DNA of 64,000 nucleotides from an uncultured Eubacteriales bacterium (GTDB taxonomy: Bacteria > Bacillota > Clostridia > Oscillospirales > CAG-272). The notes under the pieces were generated by a model. That model saw only the letters and a program-made list of their open reading frames with translations. It was not told where the DNA came from and did not search any database. Numbering within the stretch: the first letter of the stretch is position 1; every line of letters begins with the position of its first letter. The position numbers and the translations under genes were made by a program. This document shows, piece after piece, positions 15,963 through 23,296 of the stretch. The stretch is from the NCBI GenBank assembly GCA_905187695.1, contig CAJJIY010000002.1, forward strand, positions 28,486 through 92,485, written 5' to 3'.

Positions 15963-17335
15963 TTCGTTTCCTTTCCCGATTTTTCCCGCGCAAGCGCGGT
16001 AAAAAAATCGCCTCTTTCTTCAAAATCACGGAATTCACCGAATGCGGTGCACCCCGGCGAAAGCAAAACCGTATCGCCCGGCCGCGCCGCCGATGACGCC
16101 GCCTCAAAAGCCTCCCGGAAGGAGGAAAAGGCCACCGCCGGAATCCGGTCATTCACATCAGTCAGGATTTCGGTAGCCGTCTCTCCGTAAAGGAACACGG
16201 CACACGCACCTGCCGCCAGTGTGTCGGCCAACGGGGAAAGCGAAATCCCCTTCCCTCTGCCGCCGGCAATCACCAGCGGTTTTTTGGAAAAAATGGAAAG
16301 CGCCGCGGCCGTCCGGGTCGGGGAGGTGTCAATGGAACTGTCAATATAGGTCACGCCCCCCACCGTACAGACCGTCTGAAGCCGATGCGGCACACCGCCG
16401 AAAGCAAAAAGCGCCGACAACAACGCATCCCCCGGCACACCCGTCAGAAACGGGAAAGCGGCGCCCGCCGCGGCCAGATTTTTGCGGTTATGAATCCCCG
16501 GCAACCGGTAGGCCGATGCGATCCGCAAGCTCCAGAGCCGGCTTCCGGCGCGGACGCAGAGAACATCGCCCTCATAATAAGTGCCCTGTCCCCCCGGCGG
16601 CAGTTCGCCGGCGCCCGAACTGGTAAAAAAAGCGATCGGCGCGGTCTGACCTCTGGCCAACCGGCGGCACTCGGCATCCTCTACCGACAGCACCAGCCGG
16701 GTGGCTCCCTGTAGGATATGAGCCTTGGCCGCCCGGTACTCGGCAAAATCATGGTGCCAGTTGAGGTGATTGGGAGTCAGATTGGTGATGACCGCCGTGC
16801 CGGGAAAAGCGGCCAGCGTCATCAGCTGAAAACTGGACAGTTCCAGTACGGCAAAATCGGTTTCGCGCATCCCGTCAAGGTAGGGCAAAAGAGACACGCC
16901 GTTATTTCCGCCCGAATAGACCCGCTGTCCGGTCGTCTCAAGCAACGCCCGCAACAAGGCGGTGGTGGTGCTCTTCCCGTCCGAGCCGGTCACGCCGAAC
17001 AAACGGCAGGGACACGCCGACAGGAAAAGTTCGGTCTCGCCCGACAGCTCCCCGCCCGATGAAAGGCAGGCGCGGATCCCCGGCAGATCGGGCCGGATCC
17101 CGGGCGAACGGAAAAGAATGTCTTCTTCAAATACCGGCGGAAACGGCCCGGTTACAAAACGCACCCCGGCACGGCGGTAGCGTGCGGCATCCGGCCCTTC
17201 CGTTTTTTCATCGTACACCGTCAAAACAGCGCCCGACGGCAGGAGAAAATCACACACAGCGCGATTGGACCGGCCAAACCCCAGCAATCCCACGCGCTTT
17301 CCGGAAAAATGCTTACGCACTCGGTCTGAAATCAT
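15959..17335 (-). CDS. murD: UDP-N-acetylmuramoylalanine--D-glutamate ligase
   Basis: 458 residues from ATG 17335, chosen for GAGGTG just upstream. Mur ligase motifs are present: the N-terminal UDP-binding loop GFGRSNRAV, the ATP loop GVTGSDGKSTTT, ELSSFQL, NLTPNHLNWH and the C-terminal PHRLQ and DTSPTRTAAAL segments. The enzyme adds D-glutamate to UDP-MurNAc-L-Ala during peptidoglycan precursor synthesis. DTSP replaces the DSKATN seen in typical MurD, a noticeable departure. It is not in a dcw cluster but heads an operon of peptidases and sulfur-related genes. Confidence 0.9.
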   Translation of the reverse strand: MISDRVRKHFSGKRVGLLGFGRSNRAVCDFLLPSGAVLTVYDEKTEGPDAARYRRAGVRFVTGPFPPVFEEDILFRSPGIRPDLPGIRACLSSGGELSGETELFLSACPCRLFGVTGSDGKSTTTALLRALLETTGQRVYSGGNNGVSLLPYLDGMRETDFAVLELSSFQLMTLAAFPGTAVITNLTPNHLNWHHDFAEYRAAKAHILQGATRLVLSVEDAECRRLARGQTAPIAFFTSSGAGELPPGGQGTYYEGDVLCVRAGSRLWSLRIASAYRLPGIHNRKNLAAAGAAFPFLTGVPGDALLSALFAFGGVPHRLQTVCTVGGVTYIDSSIDTSPTRTAAALSIFSKKPLVIAGGRGKGISLSPLADTLAAGACAVFLYGETATEILTDVNDRIPAVAFSSFREAFEAASSAARPGDTVLLSPGCTAFGEFRDFEERGDFFTALAREKSGKETK

Positions 17336-17449
17336 CGGCACCTCGTTGTAAAACAAATATTTCCTTAACATATTATACCCGATTCTTCTTTCCGGTGCAA
17401 GAGTCCGAAAGACAATTTTGCCGATATTTTAAAAAAATCTCATCGGTGC

Positions 17450-17478
17450 TTTACAATTTACACAAAATATGGTATACT
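17450..17478 (+). promoter_or_regulatory. sigma-A promoter of the gyrB-like gene
   Basis: TTTACA (17450-17455) and TATACT (17473-17478) with a 17-base spacer, about 44 bases before the start codon. Confidence 0.7.
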
Positions 17479-17521
17479 ATGAAGAGTGAATTCCCCATCC
17501 CTTGGGGTAAAAGGAGGAAAT

Positions 17522-19525
17522 ATGGCTGCAAAAGCTACCGCAAAACAATACGGAAACGCCAGCATTACCGCCCTCAAAGGCGCGGACCGCGTCCGGAAGC
17601 GCCCGGGCGTCATTTTCGGTTCGGACGGTCTGGACGGATGCGAGCATTCCTTCTTTGAAATCCTCTCCAATGCCGTAGACGAGGCGCGCGAGGGCCACGG
17701 CAACCTCATCACCGTCACGGCTTTCCGCGATTATTCCATTGAGGTGGACGACCACGGACGCGGCGTCCCGCTCCGTTATAATGAAAAAGAAGGCCGTTAC
17801 AACTGGGATCTTATTTATTGCGAACTTTACGCGGGCGGCAAATATGACAACAACAAAAACGGCGCGGCCTATGAATATTCGCTGGGGCTCAACGGTCTTG
17901 GCGCCTGCGCCACTCAGTATTCTTCCGAATACATGAAGGTCCGCTCTTATAACGGCACCGAGGAGGACAGCATCTCCTTTGAAAAGGGCGAGGTAAAAGG
18001 CGAACTGATGACCCGCCCGCTGGAAAAATCCGAGCGGCGGACCGGAACGGTCATCCGTTGGCGGCCGGATCTGGATGTTTTCACCGATATCCGTATCCCG
18101 CCGGAATTTTTCCGGGATACCCTGCACCGGCAGGCAGTGGTCAACCCGGGCATTACTTTCCTTTTCCGCCTGGAAGAAGCGGACGGGCATTTTTCGGAAG
18201 AACGGTATGTTTACGAGCACGGCATTTCGGACTACATTGCCGAGCGTGCCGGAGACAGCGCACGCACCGAGCCGGTGCTCTGGCATCTGGAAACGATGGG
18301 GCGCGACCGTGCCGACAAAGAAGATTACAAACTGAAGGCCGACATCTCTTTTTGCGTATCCAACACGGTCAATGCGCTGGAATATTATCACAACTCCAGC
18401 TATCTGGAATACGGCGGTTCCCCCGACCGCGCCGTGCGTTCAGCTTTCCTCTTCACACTGGATAACTATCTGAAGGCAAACGGAAAATATACAAAAAACG
18501 AATCCAAGATTACCTTTCAGGATATTGCCGACTGCCTGCTTTTGGTCATCAACAGTTTTTCCACGCTGACTTCTTATGAAAACCAGACCAAAAAATCCAT
18601 CACCAACAGCTTCATTGCCGAGGCGCTCAACAAATTCCTGCGCGAAAAACTGCAGATTTATCTGATTGAACACCCGGCTGAGGCGGAACTTTTCGCAGGG
18701 CAGGTACTCATCAACAAGCGAAGCCGCGAAAACGCAGAGGCCACCCGGCTGAACCTGAAAAAGAAACTGACCGGCACGATCGATATTGCCAACCGGGTGG
18801 AAAAGTTTGTGGGGTGCCGCTCGAAAGATCCCAATGTGCGCGAACTTTATATCGTGGAGGGCGATTCGGCACTGACCTCCTGCAAACTGGGGCGTGCCGC
18901 CGAATTTCAGGCCATCATCCCGGTGCGTGGTAAAACGCTCAACTGCGTAAAAGCTTCTTATGACCGGATCTTCAAGAGCGAAATCATCACCGATCTTTTG
19001 CGCGTGATCGGTTGCGGCGTTGAAATTGACGGAAAGATCAAGGGCGACATCAGCCGCTTTGATTTTTCGCTCCTGCGTTGGTCCAAAATCATCATCTGCA
19101 CCGATGCCGACGAAGACGGCTTCCAGATCCGCACATTGCTTCTCACGCTCTTTTACCGTCTTCTGCCCACCCTGCTCCGTGAACGGCGGATTTTTATCGC
19201 GGAATCTCCGCTTTTTGAAATCACGACCAAGGATCAAATTCTCTTTGCCTATAACGAATTTGAAAAAACCGAAATCCTTCGCAAGCTGGAAAGTGAAAAT
19301 CGAAAATACACTCTCCAGCGTTCCAAGGGACTTGGCGAAAACGAACCGGAGATGATGTGGCAGACCACCATGAATCCGGCCACGCGCCGTCTTATTTCAG
19401 TAGAGCCTGCCGATGTGGCTCGCACCGAATATATGTTTGATGTGCTGATGGGCGACAACCTGGCAGAACGCAAAAATTTCATTGCCGAGCACGGCTTTGA
19501 ATATGTCAAAGACGCGGATATCTAA
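17522..19525 (+). CDS. divergent GyrB/ParE-like type II topoisomerase B subunit
   Basis: 667 residues from ATG 17522 (AAAGGAGG upstream). The GHKL ATPase has EILSNAVDEA, DDHGRGVP, LNGLGA and the QTKKSI loop. The TOPRIM domain has IVEGDSALTS and TDADEDGFQIRTLLLTLFYR. Canonical GyrB/ParE read EGDSAGGSAKQGR and TDADVDGAHIRTLL, so the metal residues survive but the surroundings differ. It ends normally after the C-terminal VEPADVARTEYMFDVLMGD. Type II enzymes need an A subunit, but none is next to it and the next gene is convergent. Relatives are known in Clostridia as second topoisomerase B subunits, so the partner is probably elsewhere. Confidence 0.88.
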   Translation: MAAKATAKQYGNASITALKGADRVRKRPGVIFGSDGLDGCEHSFFEILSNAVDEAREGHGNLITVTAFRDYSIEVDDHGRGVPLRYNEKEGRYNWDLIYCELYAGGKYDNNKNGAAYEYSLGLNGLGACATQYSSEYMKVRSYNGTEEDSISFEKGEVKGELMTRPLEKSERRTGTVIRWRPDLDVFTDIRIPPEFFRDTLHRQAVVNPGITFLFRLEEADGHFSEERYVYEHGISDYIAERAGDSARTEPVLWHLETMGRDRADKEDYKLKADISFCVSNTVNALEYYHNSSYLEYGGSPDRAVRSAFLFTLDNYLKANGKYTKNESKITFQDIADCLLLVINSFSTLTSYENQTKKSITNSFIAEALNKFLREKLQIYLIEHPAEAELFAGQVLINKRSRENAEATRLNLKKKLTGTIDIANRVEKFVGCRSKDPNVRELYIVEGDSALTSCKLGRAAEFQAIIPVRGKTLNCVKASYDRIFKSEIITDLLRVIGCGVEIDGKIKGDISRFDFSLLRWSKIIICTDADEDGFQIRTLLLTLFYRLLPTLLRERRIFIAESPLFEITTKDQILFAYNEFEKTEILRKLESENRKYTLQRSKGLGENEPEMMWQTTMNPATRRLISVEPADVARTEYMFDVLMGDNLAERKNFIAEHGFEYVKDADI

Positions 19526-19527
19526 AC

Positions 19528-19570
19528 AAAAAAAGGGATCCGAGGGCTATGCTCTCGGATCCCTTTTTTG
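19528..19570. terminator. bidirectional terminator between gyrB-like gene and lipoprotein gene
   Basis: A long perfect stem, AAAAAGGGATCCGAG paired with CTCGGATCCCTTTTT, separates two convergent genes. Confidence 0.92.
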
Positions 19571-19576
19571 CTTGAT

Positions 19577-21145
19577 TTATTTTACACGATAATAAACGGT
19601 TTTCCCATCCTGAACTCCACTGAAAAGAAGAGCCTCGCCGATTTCGCTCTCCACTTTGCAAACCGGCATTTCACGGAATGACATCAACACCTTTCCGTCA
19701 CTGCCGCAAAGCAGATAGTTTCCGCCGGATTCACCTTCCGGTGAAAAGAGAATATAGTAAGAGTCGGTGAATGAAAGCAGACGTTTCCCCGTTGTACTAT
19801 CCGTCAAAGGCGTCATCAGGCCGTCAAAAAGATAGCTTTCTCCATTGCGGGTGAAAAGGAGGTTATCTCCCACTCTTCCTTTGTAAGCGTAATCCTGCGC
19901 GTCATAAGAGAAAATGGCTGTCAGATCGGTGTTGTAGATGCGCGTTTCGGAGAGAATATATTTCCCGGTCAGCGCACGCGCTCCGCTGATCTCTCCAATC
20001 ATTTCCCCTTCCTTGGAAAGCAGATAGGTAATGCCAAGGGAAGTTTTCAGCGAAAAACGATCCGTACCGATGGCCTGCGGAAGGCTGAATCCCTGACCGG
20101 GCGCCATCACCGACAGCTCGCGATCCAGCTCGCCGCTGTCCTTCAGCAGATAGATCCGTTGATTTTTGACCGAAACATCAATGAGTTTGTTCTCGATCGG
20201 GAAACAGAAAGCCACATTTTGGATCTTTTTCCGGAAGCAGTATTCGTCCATCTGATTGAAAGAACTGCTGTCCATCACACCGCGCGCCAAAACCCGAACA
20301 AACGTGTAATCGGATTTCAACTCCTTAATTTTTCCGCTATCAGACTGATAAATACCGGTCTTGACGATCCTCTTTTCTCCGTCTGCCTGATAGTCGTAGT
20401 CTTTCGCCGTTTCAGGCACGACATAGGAGTATTGGAAAAGGATGTTTCCGTCCGAAAGCAGAAAAGCCGCTCCGTTTGCATAGCCGGGAAAATCATAGCG
20501 GTAAACCGGACGGCAGGTCCTGTCATAAATGGTAAAGCCATCGCTCCCGATCTGGTAATAACGATCTCCCACACCGTGCGTAAGCTTCGGCAGTGCGCCC
20601 GAAAGGTCCCCGTGCGTAAAGGATTTTTCCATCGTACCGTCTTTTGAAAGACGATAACACTCTCCGTCAAACAGAACCAGGTTCAGCACAGAGGAAACGG
20701 GGCGGTCTCCCTGCGCCATTTGAAGTTCGCTGCCGGCGGCGTTATACAGGGTGGTGGTGTAATTTTTGTCCTCGCCAATAGTCTCTTGCTTTACCACGCG
20801 AAAATACGGAATATCCATGGTTTCAAACAGCTGAACGTTCAGCGTCGAATTTTCGGTGTCGCTCTGTTCGAAAATCGTTTTGTCATTCAAAAGATGATAT
20901 ACGGTGTGCAGTGTCTTGCCGTCAACCGTCGAAATCAGATAACAGAGCGTCTCGTTGGAGCTCATTAAAACTTTTCCGGAAAGAGACTCAATCTGCTTTG
21001 CGGAAACGAGGGGCTGCGCCGTTTCATATTTTTCTGTCGTAAACGCTTTTTTAACAGTCACCTGCATGGGCGTTGAACAAGCGGTCAAAACCAGCGCCAT
21101 CAAAAGCAAAAGCGAAAGAAGGGCAAGTAGCCGAATGTGTTTCAT
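19577..21145 (-). CDS. large lipoprotein, beta-propeller-like, function unknown
   Basis: 522 residues with a clear lipoprotein signal (hydrophobic run and lipobox LTAC; C23). The mature protein is rich in repeated short strands of the kind GDRYYQIGSDGFTIYDR, DGNILFQYS, GDNLLFTRNGESYLFDG and GGNYLLCGSDGKVLMSF, about 40-60 residues apart. This suggests a beta-propeller. No catalytic motif is recognised. It would be anchored on the outer face of the membrane. Single gene with its own promoter and a shared terminator. Confidence 0.8.
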   Translation of the reverse strand: MKHIRLLALLSLLLLMALVLTACSTPMQVTVKKAFTTEKYETAQPLVSAKQIESLSGKVLMSSNETLCYLISTVDGKTLHTVYHLLNDKTIFEQSDTENSTLNVQLFETMDIPYFRVVKQETIGEDKNYTTTLYNAAGSELQMAQGDRPVSSVLNLVLFDGECYRLSKDGTMEKSFTHGDLSGALPKLTHGVGDRYYQIGSDGFTIYDRTCRPVYRYDFPGYANGAAFLLSDGNILFQYSYVVPETAKDYDYQADGEKRIVKTGIYQSDSGKIKELKSDYTFVRVLARGVMDSSSFNQMDEYCFRKKIQNVAFCFPIENKLIDVSVKNQRIYLLKDSGELDRELSVMAPGQGFSLPQAIGTDRFSLKTSLGITYLLSKEGEMIGEISGARALTGKYILSETRIYNTDLTAIFSYDAQDYAYKGRVGDNLLFTRNGESYLFDGLMTPLTDSTTGKRLLSFTDSYYILFSPEGESGGNYLLCGSDGKVLMSFREMPVCKVESEIGEALLFSGVQDGKTVYYRVK

Positions 21146-21158
21146 AATCGCTCCTTTT

Positions 21159-21174
21159 CACGGAATAATCCGTG
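21159..21174. repeat. 6-base inverted repeat close to the lipoprotein start
   Basis: CACGGA-ATAA-TCCGTG lies just upstream of the GGAGC ribosome-binding site of the 522-residue lipoprotein; possible operator or translation-control hairpin. Confidence 0.4.
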
Positions 21175-21239
21175 TTCCGGTCAAAAAAACCGCGGCCAGA
21201 GACGGGAAGCAGGCCATTGCGGGCAATGCTCCTGACGTT

Positions 21240-21268
21240 ATTATAACATAAGCGCAAAGTAAAATCAA
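21240..21268 (-). promoter_or_regulatory. sigma-A promoter of the large lipoprotein gene
   Basis: On the minus strand TTGATT (21263-21268) and TATAAT (21240-21245) with a 17-base spacer give a leader of about 90 bases. Confidence 0.75.
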
Positions 21269-21349
21269 GATTTTATGTGAGACTCAGCGGCAAGATTTAT
21301 CAAGATTTATAATAAAATCGCGGCAGGTCATTTTTGAAGCATCCGAAAA

Positions 21350-21395
21350 GCTCTGCGGGCCGAGTATCGCCATGGCGACGCTCGGCCCGCAGAGC
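21350..21395 (-). terminator. very long GC-rich hairpin, probable terminator of the PAP2-like gene
   Basis: Fifteen perfect pairs (21350-21364 with 21381-21395) enclose a second 12-base palindrome, TCGCCATGGCGA. Only a short CTTTTC follows on the minus strand, so termination is plausible but not certain. Confidence 0.55.
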
Positions 21396-21445
21396 CTGAT
21401 ATTTTGTTCTCTTTACTAAAGGATGGGTGTACTCCGCTTCAGAAA

Positions 21446-22177
21446 TCAGACCAGAAGGAACAATGCGGCAAATCCGAAGGCCAGGAAAAAGGTCAACGAA
21501 CCAAAAAGAAATTCCGAAACAGTGTGCCGTTTCGTCACCACGGAAGCACGGAAAATCAATCCGTACACCAATACGCCCGCCGCAATAAAAGCAGGATGCA
21601 CGGCAATACAAACCAGCACGATCGGGCCGGTGATACTGCAGGAATGGCCGCTGGCACGGATGTGCAGAATTTTATTAAAGAAAAGCAGCCAGACTACCGA
21701 AAGCAAATATGTCAGGAAAATAAGCAACAGATAGCGGTTGCAACCGGTGACCGTTCCCCAAACGAAAGCGGCCAGATATCCGCAAAAGCAAAGGAGAAAT
21801 GCGGTGTTCCGCTCGCCCTCCCGTCCGCGACGGCGGAGGGCCGGAATGAGGCGCGCTACAGGGTAGGCTAAAATCGGAAACACCGTCAAGGTCAACAATG
21901 CAGCCACAATCTCACGCGCTCCCGGAAAAACATCCTTTCTGCACAAGGAAAGAATCAGCACCAATACACCGGCCATCAAAGGGGGAACCGACAGTATGCG
22001 GATAACCTTGGCTGCACGTTTTTCAAACGCGGAAAAGCCCGTGTTCTTTTTTTCTTCAGGGGCGGGAGCCTCTGCCTGAGTCGTGTTTTTTGAAACTTCC
22101 GGAGAAGCGGATAACTTTCTTTTTTCTTTTTTGCCGGATGCAAAGCGGTCACCGGAAAGAAATTCGGGATTCTGCAC
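21446..22177 (-). CDS. membrane protein, degenerate PAP2-type phosphatase
   Basis: 243 residues, start GTG 22177 with AAAGGAGGT upstream. The first ~55 residues are polar and probably disordered; about six membrane segments follow. RASGHSCSITGP resembles the PAP2 motif PSGH. RASVVTKRHTVSE resembles SRx5HxxxD with the aspartate replaced by glutamate. PAP2 enzymes remove phosphate from lipid phosphates or undecaprenyl pyrophosphate. The first motif (Kx6RP) is not obvious, so activity is doubtful. Monocistronic. Confidence 0.7.
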   Translation of the reverse strand: MQNPEFLSGDRFASGKKEKRKLSASPEVSKNTTQAEAPAPEEKKNTGFSAFEKRAAKVIRILSVPPLMAGVLVLILSLCRKDVFPGAREIVAALLTLTVFPILAYPVARLIPALRRRGREGERNTAFLLCFCGYLAAFVWGTVTGCNRYLLLIFLTYLLSVVWLLFFNKILHIRASGHSCSITGPIVLVCIAVHPAFIAAGVLVYGLIFRASVVTKRHTVSEFLFGSLTFFLAFGFAALFLLV

Positions 22178-22417
22178 GGGAAAAGACCTCCTTTATGACG
22201 CCGCATGTGAAAGCCGCTGGCGGCTGTGTCGTTGGCGTTCCTTTGCCCTTATTGTAACCGCAAAACAGCGGCAAAGTCAATCTACACCCACTTTCTGTGC
22301 GGAAACTGTTCAAAACCCCAAAGTAGAGCAAAAAATACCGGCTCTACTGTCGGTAGAGTGCCCCTATCGCATTGGTAGAAACAGATCACCCAAAGATACT
22401 TTAAGGGCATAATGTAA
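22178..22417. other. intergenic region with PAP2-gene promoter and an alternating inverted-repeat set
   Basis: No gene is seen. Besides the promoter at 22251-22280 it holds AGTAGAGC (22322), GCTCTACT (22341) and GGTAGAG (22352), followed by a weaker GTAGAAA (22375). The middle arm can pair with either side. Confidence 0.5.
22251..22280 (-). promoter_or_regulatory. promoter of the PAP2-like gene
   Basis: On the minus strand TTGACT (22275-22280) and TACAAT (22251-22256) with an 18-base spacer. Confidence 0.6.
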
Positions 22418-22419
22418 GA

Positions 22420-22447
22420 AAAAAAGACCCCGTTCGGGGTCTTTTTT
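22420..22447. terminator. bidirectional terminator after the tyrosine phosphatase pseudogene
   Basis: AAAAAAGACCCCG-TTCG-GGGTCTTTTTT: a tetraloop hairpin with A and T runs on both sides. Confidence 0.9.
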
Positions 22448-22485
22448 GACAATTTTCTTTTCCTTTCGGCAACAAGAGGGCCGCA

Positions 22486-23270
22486 TCAGTTCTCCGCCGG
22501 TTCAGTCATCAATGCAACCAGTTTTTCCTGTTCTTCATATGTAAACCCGGCTTCATTCAAGGTTTGGGGCAGATTCCAGCGTTCAAATGCGTCCAGCAGA
22601 GCCTTGATGGTAGCGGGCATGGAGCGATAACAATTGTAATAAATCTGCGGATCCGGAAGAACCGCCAACAGCTGGGGCGAAACATGATCCATGCTCCGGT
22701 TGACCCCTTTTTCATTATAGATCTCGCTGACTGCGTAATCGGCCACAATATCGTCTGCCGCCACCCCGCAAAGAAAAAGGACAGTAGCCGCCACAATGCC
22801 GGTCCGGTCCTTCCCCGCAGAGCAATGGAAAAGCACACCGCCGTGCGGCAATTTTTCCAACAGAAAATGAAGAATCTGAACAACAGCCGCAAGGCTAAAC
22901 TGAAAGGTTTTGGCGTAATCGGGAATGAGCGCCTCCAGAATATCATCCAATGCAACCGAACCGTCCGCACGGTGCGGAATGCCGGCTTCTCCGCGCACGG
23001 ACAGATCTTTTCCGTGAAAACGAAGTGGAAGAGGTTGATAGATAACCCCTGCCGGCGTCCTGAGCGGCCGTGCGGCAGTTTCGCGTTCTCCGCGAAGATC
23101 CACCACAGCGCAAAGGCCACGATCGGTCAGATATTCCCAGTCCTCTGCCATCAGCCGGCCGGCGAGTCACTTCTGTACAGTTTGAACCAACAAGTCGTGC
23201 GACAGCCCGCCGCCGCAAATCCGCCCAAATCACGGGTATTGAAACTGCCGGAAAGCGGCAAACGCCTCAT
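22486..23270 (-). pseudogene. tyrosine/serine phosphatase (Y_phosphatase3 type) split by a frameshift
   Basis: The main open frame (23151-22486, 221 residues) has the phosphatase P-loop HCSAGKDRTG and the family motif VVDLRGERE, but begins abruptly. The expected N-terminus lies just upstream in another frame (23270-23151, 39 residues): FNTRDLGGF and LYRSDSPAG, ending in TGA. The TGA overlaps the ATG of the main frame (TGATG at 23153-23149). A one-base change near 23155 would fuse them into a normal ~260-residue enzyme. Either the gene is decaying, the assembly has an indel, or the two parts are made by coupled reinitiation. It follows adenine deaminase by about 26 bases, with no strong ribosome-binding site. 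Confidence 0.75.
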
Positions 23271-23296
23271 AGGCTGAAAATTTTTCATTTTTCTTT

